Counted from the first letter of the stretch, positions 8,938 to 18,014 are shown. The stretch is DNA of 64,000 nucleotides from Pseudomonas sp. DTU_2021_1001937_2_SI_NGA_ILE_001 (GCF_032463525.1 NZ_CP135971.1:4464001-4528000); one strand, 5' to 3'. The notes: generated by a model not told the origin, from the sequence alone. A program made the numbers and translations.

Positions 8938-10710
8938 ATGAAGACCATCCATCTCCACCATCATCGGCGTCTGGGATACCTGTCGACAGGGCAGTTGCGC
9001 GCTCTGCCGCAGCCCCTGTCACTGGAGCCTCCCTGTGCCCGGCTGGTGTCTTTTCGTCGGCCTGCTGCGGGCAAGCCCGATCAGGTCATCCGCAATGTCC
9101 ATGCGGCCATGCGTGTGCAGATTCCTGGCGCCGGCAGTGTCTGCTTTCACAATGTGCAAAGCGACTCGCCACTGGCGCCCTTGCTGCTTTGGGATGCCGC
9201 GCATTTCCTGGCCGTTGGGGAACACATCACGCTCGTCGAAGACACCCCGACCGGGCATTACCTCGATCGCGCGTATTTCGCCGAGGGCCTCGAGCCGGTG
9301 GCGCGCTCGGCGTCGTCAGTGACCTACCGCAAGGTTGCCAGGCTGCTGGCCGAAGGCGACGATGACCTGGATCACTGGACCTTCGGCATTCCCGTCGGTC
9401 CCGAAGACGCGACCATCCTCAATGCGGTGGTCAGGCGCATCCTGGAGCTCGACATTCCTCACAAGGAAATCCTGCTCTGCGGCACCCCGGGCAGCAATTT
9501 TGCCTACCCTGACCAGGTGCGTCTCGTTGGGCAGGACATCGCCGCGCCACCTGTACAGATCTGCAAGAAGAAAAACCTCCTCGCTCGAGAGGCGCGCTAC
9601 GGCAACCTGGTCATTCTGCACGACCGGGTATTCCTGCCACGGCACTTCGGCGACATGGTTCGCCGATTCGGTCCGCGCTATCCGCTCATGACCCTGCAGA
9701 GCCTGTTTTTCGACAATCCCTGGAGCCTGTATCCGCGACGCTATTCGGACCTTTGTGTGGGGATGGGGGATGTGGCTGGCGGCTTGCAAGGCTTGCCACG
9801 CCGTGGCAAGAGCACCGCCACTATCGTCCCAGCGCTGTTCGGTGAGGTCGAGAGAACGGGCTTTCCATACGCCAACCCGATGCGCTACAGCAAGGACCAG
9901 AGCTACCCCACCGGCAGCCTGTACATCTGCCGCAAGGACGTCTGGAATGCCTGCCCCCTGGATGAGGACCTGCACTGGACAGAGTTCGAGGATGTCGAAC
10001 ATGGGATTCGTGCTTCACGCATGGGCATCCCGAACCGGATCAATCCTTATGGGATCAGCCAATCGATAACTTCTCGTGCCTTGCTGGGTGGGGAAAACCT
10101 GGCACAGGGTATCGATGGTGGGTTCAGGAAGGCGGGTCCGTACAATCTTTCGCTGTTGAAGAAGAAACCCTTGCTCAGAGTGGCTACCGACGTGGCGCTG
10201 GCCAGGCTGCGTCAGTTCGAGTCGCGTTACACCTTCGATCCCGCCGTGCTGGTGACCCCCACCGGTTTGAAGCGTGTACCTGCCCGGGAGTGGGTCGAGC
10301 TGATCAATCGGGTGATCCAGCGTACCGCCTTCAGTAATGACCTGCAGGCCGTGCGGCAATTCATCGCCGATTTCGAGAGGCTGGTGCTGTTCGATCAACT
10401 GCCGGAGATTCGCCGGGAGTATCTGACTCAGCGCTTTCTGGAAGACCCCGTACAGGCCAAGCAGAACCTCATCTGCGAAAGCGGTGAAATCCGCAACATG
10501 CTCTGCCAGCGTGCCAGGCAGAGCTGGTTCGCCGACGACCTGCAGGATTTCTTCCACCCCCGGTGGCGGGCCTCCCCCGGCATCCTGATATCCGCCTTGC
10601 GCCTGTACTTCGATCGCAGCCGATTGTTCTATTTCCCTGGCTTCGGCTCGGCGATCAAGGCGATCTACAACTCCACCCCTTTCAGGTCCTACGGGCGGGA
10701 AAAACCGTGA
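8938..10710 (+). CDS. Large glycosyltransferase-like protein (GT2-like core)
   Basis: A 590-residue protein without membrane segments. The middle part resembles a GT-A glycosyltransferase. WTFGIPVGPED opens a Rossmann-like strand, EILLCGTPG follows, and GNLVILHDRVFLP occupies the place of the DXD-type strand (HDR). WTEFEDVEHGIRASRMGI resembles the ED catalytic-base helix of GT2 enzymes. The first 150 residues (cupin-like strands such as RVQIPGAGSV) and the last 190 residues match nothing I recognise. It probably transfers a sugar or sugar-phosphate onto the exported glycan. The next gene starts inside its stop codon. Confidence 0.6.
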   Translation: MKTIHLHHHRRLGYLSTGQLRALPQPLSLEPPCARLVSFRRPAAGKPDQVIRNVHAAMRVQIPGAGSVCFHNVQSDSPLAPLLLWDAAHFLAVGEHITLVEDTPTGHYLDRAYFAEGLEPVARSASSVTYRKVARLLAEGDDDLDHWTFGIPVGPEDATILNAVVRRILELDIPHKEILLCGTPGSNFAYPDQVRLVGQDIAAPPVQICKKKNLLAREARYGNLVILHDRVFLPRHFGDMVRRFGPRYPLMTLQSLFFDNPWSLYPRRYSDLCVGMGDVAGGLQGLPRRGKSTATIVPALFGEVERTGFPYANPMRYSKDQSYPTGSLYICRKDVWNACPLDEDLHWTEFEDVEHGIRASRMGIPNRINPYGISQSITSRALLGGENLAQGIDGGFRKAGPYNLSLLKKKPLLRVATDVALARLRQFESRYTFDPAVLVTPTGLKRVPAREWVELINRVIQRTAFSNDLQAVRQFIADFERLVLFDQLPEIRREYLTQRFLEDPVQAKQNLICESGEIRNMLCQRARQSWFADDLQDFFHPRWRASPGILISALRLYFDRSRLFYFPGFGSAIKAIYNSTPFRSYGREKP

Positions 10711-11300
10711 ACATTTTCGCTGTCTCGTATCCGGCCCCGGCTGTCCGCGATCTGGAACTGGTCCGCCAGTTGTCAGGTATCCGCTTCTCGCGCCACATCA
10801 CCACTCCGGTGATCGTGGTCGACGACCGTCACGATCTGGAGAAACTCGAGGCGGACGGACCTGGTGTCAGCCATGTGCGTTTCAGCCTCGACCTGTTCAT
10901 TTCCCGCCGACATCTGGAAACCGTATCGATGAACAGGATCGCCCGGCTCATGGACCTGGTCGACGTCGACTGGGTGCTGGTGGACCTGGGGCATCACCCT
11001 CCGGCAGTCTGCAGCGACTTCGTTCACAAGCTGGCGCGCTACAACTTTCTCAACACCGGCCTGCGCCAATGCAACCTGGTGTTCCTGATGCCGGGGCTGT
11101 TGCTCTGTGCCAATGCCCGGTTGCTCAACGAGACCTTCAACAACCGGCCGGGGCGCGGCGACGCAGCGTTCCAGGCGCGCCAGCTGCGTCGGTTGTTTCT
11201 GGTGACCGATGTGCAAAGGGTGCCCTGGCTGTCAGCTTGTGTGCGCAGGCTGAAGGCGCGTTGCCCCGGCCTGTTTCGACGTCTGCTTGGAGGTGGCTGA
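10707..11300 (+). CDS. Conserved-looking protein of unknown function in the glycan cluster
   Basis: A 197-residue protein. The chosen start is GTG at 10707, overlapping the TGA of the glycosyltransferase-like gene (GTGA), because translational coupling is the rule in this cluster; the same frame is open further upstream. It begins MNIFAVSYPAPAVRDLE and contains VIVVDDRHDLEKLEADGP and NRIARLMDLVDVDWVLVDLG, giving an alternating strand/helix pattern that could be a small Rossmann-like domain. A possible N-terminal GT-A fragment is VVDDRHD. I do not recognise a family and make no functional call. It ends in an Arg-rich tail. Confidence 0.6.
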   Translation: MNIFAVSYPAPAVRDLELVRQLSGIRFSRHITTPVIVVDDRHDLEKLEADGPGVSHVRFSLDLFISRRHLETVSMNRIARLMDLVDVDWVLVDLGHHPPAVCSDFVHKLARYNFLNTGLRQCNLVFLMPGLLLCANARLLNETFNNRPGRGDAAFQARQLRRLFLVTDVQRVPWLSACVRRLKARCPGLFRRLLGGG

Positions 11301-12343
11301 TGGCCGCACCGGTCTCTCCTGTCGCGGTCGATTCTGCCCTGATCAGCGTGGTGATCCAGGGCCCCCTATGTCGCGAACTGGGCCAGGAACGCAATATCCT
11401 TGCCTGCATCGCCTCGGTGCGTCGGCATCTGCCCCAGGCCCGGATCGTCGTTTCGACCTGGCGGGGGGAGGACACCACGGACCTGGAAGTCGAGCAATTG
11501 GTGCTGCTGGACGATCCGGGTGGTTTGCGCGATGTCTCGGGCAACCCGGTGAACACCAATCGGATGATCCTTTCCACACGGGCCGGCATCCAGGCCGCCG
11601 ACCGGCCCTACGTGATGAAGCTGCGCGCCGACCACAACCTGCGCAGTGCAGACCTGGCGGTGATCGGCCAGCCGATACCGGTCGCAAGCGATGGGCTGAG
11701 CCTGTTCGATGCGCCCATTACCCTGACCAACCTCTACATGCGTGACCCCGAGCGGGTACCCATGCTGTTCCACCTCTCCGACCTTGTGCAGTTCGGCACC
11801 CGGGAAGCGATGCTCGCCTTGTGGAACCAGCCGCTGTTCGCCGAGCACGAGCTGCTTCACCCCGGCCCGTCACGCAACCCGTTCGGCAACTTCCTGGGTT
11901 ACTCGGCCCTGCGCATGATTCCCGAACAGGCGCTGCTGCTGGGCTGCTTGCGCCAGCGCGGTATACACCTGACGCTCACGCACCCCTGCCGGGTGCGCCT
12001 GGCCCCTTTGAAGTTGTGGGATACGCTACTGACGCGCAATTTCACCGTGCTCGACCATACCCAGGCCGGTGTGGACTTTCCCGAGCGATTCCTGGCCCAT
12101 GAAGCGGTGCTCAGGACCCTGTACACCCCGCATGCCATCGCCCGGCTGGCCCGGCGCGAGGGCCAGGGCTGTCGGTGGAGGCTGCTGAAAATCTGGTTCA
12201 ACCAGCACCTGCTCAGCTTCACGCGGCCCGGCTGGTGGGTGGCCCTGGCCTCCATGGTGCTGTTCAACATGTCGCCGGCCTTGGCGCGGCGGCTGCGAGC
12301 CGGCTGGCGCAAGGCCAGGGGCACGGGAAGCGACGCTGGATAG
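11300..12343 (+). CDS. WavE-type lipopolysaccharide/glycan synthesis protein
   Basis: A 347-residue protein starting at the ATG that overlaps the previous stop (TGATG). Near the N-terminus VVIQGPL is followed by ARIVVSTWRGED, GNPVNTNRMILSTRAGI and VMKLRADHNLRS. This series is characteristic of the WavE family first described in Vibrio cholerae LPS core synthesis; LRADH sits where a metal-binding DXD-like motif would be. It is likely a glycosyltransferase acting on the core or the exported glycan. The C-terminus has one amphipathic or membrane-associated stretch (WWVALASMVLFNMSPAL). It is the last gene of the cluster. Confidence 0.75.
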   Translation: MAAPVSPVAVDSALISVVIQGPLCRELGQERNILACIASVRRHLPQARIVVSTWRGEDTTDLEVEQLVLLDDPGGLRDVSGNPVNTNRMILSTRAGIQAADRPYVMKLRADHNLRSADLAVIGQPIPVASDGLSLFDAPITLTNLYMRDPERVPMLFHLSDLVQFGTREAMLALWNQPLFAEHELLHPGPSRNPFGNFLGYSALRMIPEQALLLGCLRQRGIHLTLTHPCRVRLAPLKLWDTLLTRNFTVLDHTQAGVDFPERFLAHEAVLRTLYTPHAIARLARREGQGCRWRLLKIWFNQHLLSFTRPGWWVALASMVLFNMSPALARRLRAGWRKARGTGSDAG

Positions 12344-12438
12344 CGGGTCATGGGCAACGCGCTGTACAAAACCCAGCACATACCCTGCAAAACCCGGATA
12401 ATGCCCGCCAAATGTGCTCGTTATTCTGGTAGTCCCGC

Positions 12439-14643
12439 ATGGAAATCAAGGTCAACTTTCTCGACAACCTCCGCCTCGAAGCCAAGTTCGATGACTTCAC
12501 GGTGATCGCCGACCAGCCGATTCGCTACAAGGGCGATGGCTCGGCACCGGGGCCGTTCGACTACTTCCTGGCGTCTTCGGCGCTGTGCGCGGCCTATTTC
12601 GTCAAGCTGTACTGCCAGACCCGCGACATTCCCACCGAGAACATCCGCCTGTCGCAGAACAACATCGTCGACCCGGAGAACCGCTACAACCAGATCTTCA
12701 AGATCCAGGTCGAGCTGCCCGCAGACATCTCCGAGAAGGACCGCCAGGGCATCCTGCGCTCCATCGATCGCTGCACAGTGAAGAAGGTGGTGCAGACCGG
12801 CCCGGAATTCATCATCGAGGAAGTCGACAACCTCGACGCCGATGCCCAGGCCCTGCTGCTGCCCAGCGGTGACGCTGGCGCCAGCACCTACATCCTCGGC
12901 AAGGACCTGCCACTGGAGCAGACCATCGCCAACATGTCCGGGCTGCTGGCCGGGTTGGGCATGAAGATCGAGATCGCCTCGTGGCGCAACATCGTACCCA
13001 ATGTCTGGTCGCTTCACGTGCGCGACGCGCATTCGCCAATGTGCTTCACCAACGGCAAGGGCTCGACCAAGGAGAGCGCGCTGGCCTCGGCGCTGGGCGA
13101 GTTCATCGAGCGTCTGAACTGCAACTTCTTCTACAACGACCAGTTCTGGGGCGAAGACATCGCCAACGCGCCGTTCGTGCATTACCCCAACGAGCGCTGG
13201 TTCAAGCCGGGGCGCCAGGACGCCCTGCCCAAGGACATCCTCGACCCGTACTGCCTGGAAATCTACAACCCGGACGGCGAGCTGCGCGGCTCGCACCTGT
13301 ACGACACCAACTCCGGCAACATCGAACGCGGCATCTGCTGCCTGCCTTATGTGCGCCAGTCCGACGGCGAGACGGTGTACTTCCCTTCCAACCTGGTCGA
13401 GAACCTGTTCCTCAGCAACGGCATGAGCGCCGGCAACACCCTGGCCGAAGCCCAGGTGCAGTGCCTGTCGGAAATCTTCGAGCGCGCGGTCAAGCGCGAA
13501 ATCCTCGAAGGCGAGCTGGCTCTGCCAGACGTTCCGCAGGAGGTGCTGGCGCGCTACCCCGGCATTCTCGCCGGTATCCAGGGCCTGGAAGAGCAGGGCT
13601 TCCCGGTGCTGGTCAAGGATGCCTCGCTGGGCGGTGAATTTCCGGTGATGTGCGTGACGCTGATGAACCCGCGCACCGGCGGCGTGTTCGCCTCGTTCGG
13701 TGCGCATCCGAGCTTCGAGGTGGCGCTGGAGCGCAGCCTCACCGAACTGCTGCAGGGGCGCAGCTTCGAAGGCCTGAACGACCTGCCGCAGCCGACCTTC
13801 GAAAGCCAGGCGCTGATGGAACCGAACAACTTCGTCGAGCACTTCATCGACTCCAGCGGTGTGGTGTCGTGGCGCTTCTTCAGCGCCCGCGCGGACTACG
13901 AGTTCGTCGACTGGGACTTCTCCGCCGAAGGCGAAGACGCCAACGCGCAGGAAGCCGCGACGCTGTTCGGCATCCTCGAAGGCATGGGCAAGGAGGTCTA
14001 CATGGCCGTCTATGAAGATCTCGGCGCCAAGGCCTGCCGCATCCTGGTGCCGGGCTACTCGGAAATCTACCCGGTGGACGACCTGATCTGGGACAACACC
14101 AACAAGGCGCTGTTCTTCCGCGAAGACATCCTCAACCTGCACCGCCTGGACGACGAAGCACTCGGCGACCTGCTGCAGCGCCTGGAAGAAAGCGAGCTGG
14201 ACGAGTACGGCGACATCACCACGCTGATCGGCATCGAATTCGACGACAACGCCGCCTGGGGCCAGCTGACCATCCTGGAGCTGAAACTGCTGATCAACCT
14301 GGCCCTGCAGCGCTTCGAAGAGGCCAAGGAGCAAGTGGAGATGTTCCTGCAGTACAACGACAACACCGTCGAGCGCGGGCTGTTCTACCAGGCCTTGAAC
14401 GTGGTGCTGGAAGTGCAGCTCGACAGCGACCTGGAGCTGGACGACTACGTGGTCAACTTCCGCCGCATGTTCGGCAGCGAGCGCCTGGACGCGGCGCTGG
14501 GTTCGGTGGACGGCAGCGTGCGCTTCCACGGCCTGACACCAACCAGTATGGCCCTGGAAGGCCTCGACCGGCATCAGCGGCTGATCGACAGCTACAAGAA
14601 ATTGCATGCGGCGCGGGCGCGTGCCGCAGGGCTGGCCGGTTGA
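12439..14643 (+). CDS. OsmC domain / YcaO domain protein
   Basis: A 734-residue cytoplasmic protein. The first 140 residues form an OsmC-like domain (FDYFLASSALCAAYFVKLYC, RYNQIFKIQVELP) with a cysteine in the usual place. The rest is a YcaO domain, recognisable from GKGSTKESALASALGEFIERL, AEAQVQCLSEIFERAVK and the following RxFxGL-like parts. YcaO domains bind ATP and activate amide oxygens; the stand-alone E. coli protein is linked to ribosomal S12 beta-methylthiolation. The OsmC-YcaO fusion is the common Pseudomonas form and its exact role is unsettled. There is no neighbouring precursor peptide, so it is not an RiPP cluster. Confidence 0.9.
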   Translation: MEIKVNFLDNLRLEAKFDDFTVIADQPIRYKGDGSAPGPFDYFLASSALCAAYFVKLYCQTRDIPTENIRLSQNNIVDPENRYNQIFKIQVELPADISEKDRQGILRSIDRCTVKKVVQTGPEFIIEEVDNLDADAQALLLPSGDAGASTYILGKDLPLEQTIANMSGLLAGLGMKIEIASWRNIVPNVWSLHVRDAHSPMCFTNGKGSTKESALASALGEFIERLNCNFFYNDQFWGEDIANAPFVHYPNERWFKPGRQDALPKDILDPYCLEIYNPDGELRGSHLYDTNSGNIERGICCLPYVRQSDGETVYFPSNLVENLFLSNGMSAGNTLAEAQVQCLSEIFERAVKREILEGELALPDVPQEVLARYPGILAGIQGLEEQGFPVLVKDASLGGEFPVMCVTLMNPRTGGVFASFGAHPSFEVALERSLTELLQGRSFEGLNDLPQPTFESQALMEPNNFVEHFIDSSGVVSWRFFSARADYEFVDWDFSAEGEDANAQEAATLFGILEGMGKEVYMAVYEDLGAKACRILVPGYSEIYPVDDLIWDNTNKALFFREDILNLHRLDDEALGDLLQRLEESELDEYGDITTLIGIEFDDNAAWGQLTILELKLLINLALQRFEEAKEQVEMFLQYNDNTVERGLFYQALNVVLEVQLDSDLELDDYVVNFRRMFGSERLDAALGSVDGSVRFHGLTPTSMALEGLDRHQRLIDSYKKLHAARARAAGLAG

Positions 14644-14734
14644 TGGACGTTGCGTGAAGAATTCTTAATGCACCGCAAGGCCTGGTGACGGCTGCGCGTC
14701 TTTAGAATCAGGTTCTTTACCCCTAAAGGACCTG

Positions 14735-15538
14735 ATGATCATGCTCAGAACGCTGTCTTGCACAGCCTTGCTGCTGGCTACCTTCACCGTTGCGGCGGCC
14801 GAGGCGCCAGCCGCGCAACCTGAAACCCTGACCATTCTCAGCTCCGGCGGCATCATGGGCGCCATCCGTGCCGTCGCCCCGGCCTACGAGAAAAGTCACG
14901 GCATCAAGCTGGATATCCAGGCCGCGCCGTCCATGGGCGATACGCCCCAGGCCGTGCCCAACCGCCTGGCGCGTGGCGAGAAGGCCGACCTGGTGCTGAT
15001 GGTCGGCTCGGCCCTGGACAACCTGGTCGACAAAAACCTGGTCAACAAGGCCAGCCGCGTCGACCTGGGCGAGTCGTACATCGCCATGGCCGTGCGCAAG
15101 GGTGAGCCCAAACCGGATATCAGCGACATGAAGGCTCTGCGCAAGACCCTGCTCGACGCCAAGTCTGTGGCCTATTCCGACAGCGCCAGTGGCGTGTACC
15201 TGTCCAAGACCCTGTTCCCGAGCATGGACCTGGGCAAGGCCTTCGACGCCAAGGCGCACATGATTCCTGCCGAGCCGGTCGGCGCCGTGGTGGCGCGGGG
15301 CGAAGCACAGATCGGCTTCCAGCAACTGAGCGAACTCAAGCCGGTACGCGGCATCGACATCGTCGGCCTGATTCCCGCCAAGGCGCAGAAGATGACCCTG
15401 TACTCCGGTGGCGTGGTCAGTAACAGCACTCATCAGAGCCAGGCCCAGGCCCTGTTGGATTACCTGGCCTCGCGCCAGGCCGATGCAGCCATCGAAGGCA
15501 GCGGCCTGAAGCCCCTGGTGCACAAGACCGCGCAGTAA
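14735..15538 (+). CDS. Periplasmic substrate-binding protein (ModA/SBP_bac_11-like)
   Basis: A 267-residue secreted protein. A signal peptide covers about residues 1-23 (LLLATFTVAAAEA, cleavage after AAA or AEA). The mature part starts ETLTILSSGGIMGAIRAVAP, the opening of molybdate-type type II binding proteins, and continues with RGEKADLVLMVGSALDNLV. No permease or ATPase gene is adjacent, so it may act as a free-standing sensor or scavenging protein; it lies upstream of a two-component system. The AAAGGA at 14725-14730 suits either ATG 14735 or ATG 14741. A clear terminator follows. Confidence 0.85.
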   Translation: MIMLRTLSCTALLLATFTVAAAEAPAAQPETLTILSSGGIMGAIRAVAPAYEKSHGIKLDIQAAPSMGDTPQAVPNRLARGEKADLVLMVGSALDNLVDKNLVNKASRVDLGESYIAMAVRKGEPKPDISDMKALRKTLLDAKSVAYSDSASGVYLSKTLFPSMDLGKAFDAKAHMIPAEPVGAVVARGEAQIGFQQLSELKPVRGIDIVGLIPAKAQKMTLYSGGVVSNSTHQSQAQALLDYLASRQADAAIEGSGLKPLVHKTAQ

Positions 15539-15567
15539 CCGTCAGCGCGCCCTCTGTGACCTCCCAG

Positions 15568-15593
15568 CAGCCGGCTTCCCAGCCGGCTGTTTG
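15568..15593 (+). terminator. Intrinsic terminator after the binding-protein gene
   Basis: Perfect 8-bp stem CAGCCGGC / GCCGGCTG with a 6-base loop, followed by TTTGG. It lies 30 bases past the stop codon and separates this gene from the two-component operon. Confidence 0.75.
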
Positions 15594-15698
15594 GTGAGGG
15601 CCGTTCGCGTCGATGTATTGCGGCCCAAGGCGGTGTGGGCAAGGTGTATGGCGCGCGTCAGCATGGCTCGCTACAACCTCGTCTCGGCGCACCGGTTG

Positions 15699-15716
15699 TT
15701 AATGCTCAATTAATCC
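15699..15716 (+). promoter_or_regulatory. Tandem TTAAT repeats upstream of the response regulator (putative autoregulatory box)
   Basis: TTAATGC and TTAATCC are direct repeats with an 11-base period, the spacing bound by OmpR/PhoB-family dimers on one face of the helix. The same arrangement (TTAATTC twice, 11-base period) lies before the small exported protein gene at 17873. It is 80 bases upstream of the regulator's ATG. Confidence 0.6.
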
Positions 15717-15795
15717 ACGCCGGCTACCCTGCCTGTTTTTGACGTCTAGACCTACCGTCGCATTCGCTACGGTGACAGCGCTCCAGGAATTCAGC

Positions 15796-16479
15796 ATGCG
15801 TGTACTGCTATGTGAAGACGATGCCTTGATCGCGATCGGCATCACCGAAGGGCTGCGGCTGCAGAGCCTGATCGTCGATCATGTGGAAACGGCTGCGGCG
15901 GCCTGGGGGTTGCTGACGACCACGGCATTCGATGTGCTGATCCTCGACCTGGGCCTGCCCGATGAGGATGGCCTGCAACTGCTGTCGCGAATGCGCCGCG
16001 AAGGGCATGACCTGCCGGTGCTGATCCTGACCGCCCGCGACAGTGTCAATGACCGGGTGCTGGGCCTTCAGGTCGGTGGCGATGATTACCTGCTCAAACC
16101 TTTCGACCTGCGCGAGCTGGCCGCACGCTTGCATACCCTGGTCAGGCGGGCGGCGGGGCGGGCGGCCAACGTCATCGAGCACGGCGCCTTGCGTTTCGAT
16201 CCGGTTTCCCGTGATACCCGACTGGACGGACAGCCGGTGGAGCTTGCCCGACGCGAGCAGGCTCTTCTGCTGGCGTTGTTGAACAACCCGGGGCGCGTGC
16301 TTTCCGGCGACCAGATCAAGGATGCCATGTACGGTTTCGACGACGATGTCGGCAGCAACGCCCTCAACGTGCACATCCATCACCTGCGTCGCAAGCTGGG
16401 CAACGACATCGTCGAGACCATCCGCGGGGTCGGCTATCGCCTGGGGCCGCCGCTGGCGACGGCGGAGCGCCAGTCATGA
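15796..16479 (+). CDS. OmpR-family response regulator
   Basis: A 227-residue two-domain regulator. The receiver domain (1-115) has the acidic pair E7/D8-D9, the phosphoacceptor D51 (VLILDLGLPDEDG), TAR at the conserved Thr, and KPFDL with the conserved Lys. The C-terminal winged helix (130-225) has RREQALLLALL and NALNVHIHHLRRKLG as recognition-helix region. The start at ATG 15796 leaves the normal N-terminus MRVLLCEDD; the frame is open for another 19 codons upstream without a better start. It overlaps the kinase gene by 4 bases. It belongs to the QseB/PmrA/TctD-like group; the stimulus is unknown. Confidence 0.93.
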   Translation: MRVLLCEDDALIAIGITEGLRLQSLIVDHVETAAAAWGLLTTTAFDVLILDLGLPDEDGLQLLSRMRREGHDLPVLILTARDSVNDRVLGLQVGGDDYLLKPFDLRELAARLHTLVRRAAGRAANVIEHGALRFDPVSRDTRLDGQPVELARREQALLLALLNNPGRVLSGDQIKDAMYGFDDDVGSNALNVHIHHLRRKLGNDIVETIRGVGYRLGPPLATAERQS

Positions 16480-17801
16480 GCATTCGTGCACGCCTTGCGC
16501 TGATTCTCAGCACGGTGTTTTTCCTGATGTGGGGGTTCACTGCCTTGTGCATCTCCAAGCAGCTCGACGGTCAGTTGAGCAGCCTGCTGGATCATCGGCT
16601 GATCGCCTCCGCGCGCCTGGTCGCGGGGTTGATGGACCATGTGCCGACCGCCGATGGTGCACGTAGCCGCACCGCGTCGCCTGCTCGCAACCTGGCGCTG
16701 AACGACCTCATCGCCTGTGAAGTCAGCTCGCTACAAGGCGATGTGATCGCCAGCTCCAACCTGCCCATCGACGCCAACTTCAACCTGAGCCACGAAGGCT
16801 TTGCCGACATGACCTATGCGGGCGAGCGATGGCGGACCTACACCACGGTGCATGGCCAATACCGCATCACCACGGCGGATCGGCTGCAAGAGCGTGATGC
16901 GCTGATCGGGGCCACGCTGAAGTCTGCCGGTTTGCCGATCATCATCGCCCTGATCGTGTGCCTGGTCATGCTCAGCCTGGCGATCAAGAACGGTCTCAAG
17001 CCGCTCAGGCTGATGAGCCACGCGCTCAAGGCCCGGCAGATCGACTCGGTGGAACCGCTGGACATCCACAAGGTGCCCCGGGAGTTGCAGCCATTGCTGA
17101 AGGCGCAAAATCAGCTGTTGCTCCGGGTCGCCAATGCCATCGAGCGCGAGCGGCGCTTTACCGGCGACGCGGCGCATGAACTGCGTACCCCGCTGACGGC
17201 GGTCAAAACCCATCTGCAATTGGCCGGCTTGTGCAGCGGTGAAGCTCAGGTGCGCGCGCTGCAGCATGCCGAGCAAGGTGCTGACCGGTTGCAGCACACC
17301 CTTGAACAATTGCTCATGCTGGCCAAGGTGGAAGGCTGCCTGTCGTTCGACGACGGCAATGACTACACGACCCAGCAGATCGCGACCTTCGCCATTCAGG
17401 ATGCCGAGAACCCGTCGGCGTCACGGGTGAAATTGACATTGAGTGAGCCGACGCGCGACATCAGGCCAGCCATGCCTTCGGCGCTGGCCATCGTGGCGCT
17501 GCGCAATCTGCTGGACAATGCGCTGCGCTACAGCCCACCGGGCAGCCCGGTGGAACTGGACGTGGCGCTGCACGAGGGGCACCTGGTATTCGCTGTGCGC
17601 GACTACGGTGACGGGGTGCAGGACGCGGATCTGGTCCATTTGTCCGAACGCTTCTGGCGAAATGCCAGAAGCAAGGGCTGCGGCCTGGGCTTGGCGATCG
17701 TCGATGCGATCATCCGCCGCTGCGCTTGTCGGCTGGTCTTTTCCAATGTGCCGAATGGCTTCCTGGCCCGGCTCGAAGTTCCCATCAGAAAAGCGTCATG
17801 A
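16476..17801 (+). CDS. Sensor histidine kinase paired with the preceding regulator
   Basis: A 441-residue membrane kinase. Helix 1 lies at about residues 7-27 and helix 2 at about 153-171, flanking a 125-residue periplasmic sensor region. A HAMP-like linker follows, then the dimerisation/phosphoacceptor motif AAHELRTPLT with His234. The ATPase domain has LRNLLDNALRYSP (N box), VRDYGDGV (G1) and GCGLGLAIVDAI (G2). The sensor region carries several acidic residues but no cysteine pair or obvious ligand motif. Coupled translation (ATGA overlap) makes it the cognate kinase of the OmpR-type protein. Confidence 0.92.
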   Translation: MSIRARLALILSTVFFLMWGFTALCISKQLDGQLSSLLDHRLIASARLVAGLMDHVPTADGARSRTASPARNLALNDLIACEVSSLQGDVIASSNLPIDANFNLSHEGFADMTYAGERWRTYTTVHGQYRITTADRLQERDALIGATLKSAGLPIIIALIVCLVMLSLAIKNGLKPLRLMSHALKARQIDSVEPLDIHKVPRELQPLLKAQNQLLLRVANAIERERRFTGDAAHELRTPLTAVKTHLQLAGLCSGEAQVRALQHAEQGADRLQHTLEQLLMLAKVEGCLSFDDGNDYTTQQIATFAIQDAENPSASRVKLTLSEPTRDIRPAMPSALAIVALRNLLDNALRYSPPGSPVELDVALHEGHLVFAVRDYGDGVQDADLVHLSERFWRNARSKGCGLGLAIVDAIIRRCACRLVFSNVPNGFLARLEVPIRKAS

Positions 17802-17872
17802 GCCTGCATGACGCTCAACGGGCATGAAGTTTTCGGTTTTTCTGCGGGCGTCGAAGAGGAATTGGAGAAACG

Positions 17873-17890
17873 TTAATTCTGACTTAATTC
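17873..17890 (+). promoter_or_regulatory. Tandem TTAATTC repeats upstream of the small exported protein gene
   Basis: Two identical TTAATTC heptamers with TGAC between them (11-base period). They match the TTAATxC repeats before the response regulator gene at 15699. They are 125 bases before the ATG of the small gene and the most AT-rich spot in this gap. Probable binding site of the adjacent regulator. Confidence 0.6.
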
Positions 17891-18014
17891 CAGCTGCTGA
17901 AACTTGCCTGGAATCAAGTCGGGCTTCGGCATTGACTTGAGTTCATCAAAAGATGAATCGCCCACGACCCGATGATGGGTCCGGGCACATTCTCATTTCA
18001 AGCAGGAGTCCTTT

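Noticed and set aside
12421..14607. Long minus-strand open frame opposite the OsmC-YcaO gene
   Set aside because: Its composition (Val/His/Gln-rich, no motifs) is what high-GC antisense frames give, while the plus strand has two clear domains.
12439..14643. RiPP azoline cluster suggested by the YcaO domain
   Set aside because: The YcaO is fused to an OsmC domain and has no precursor peptide, dehydrogenase or transporter beside it.
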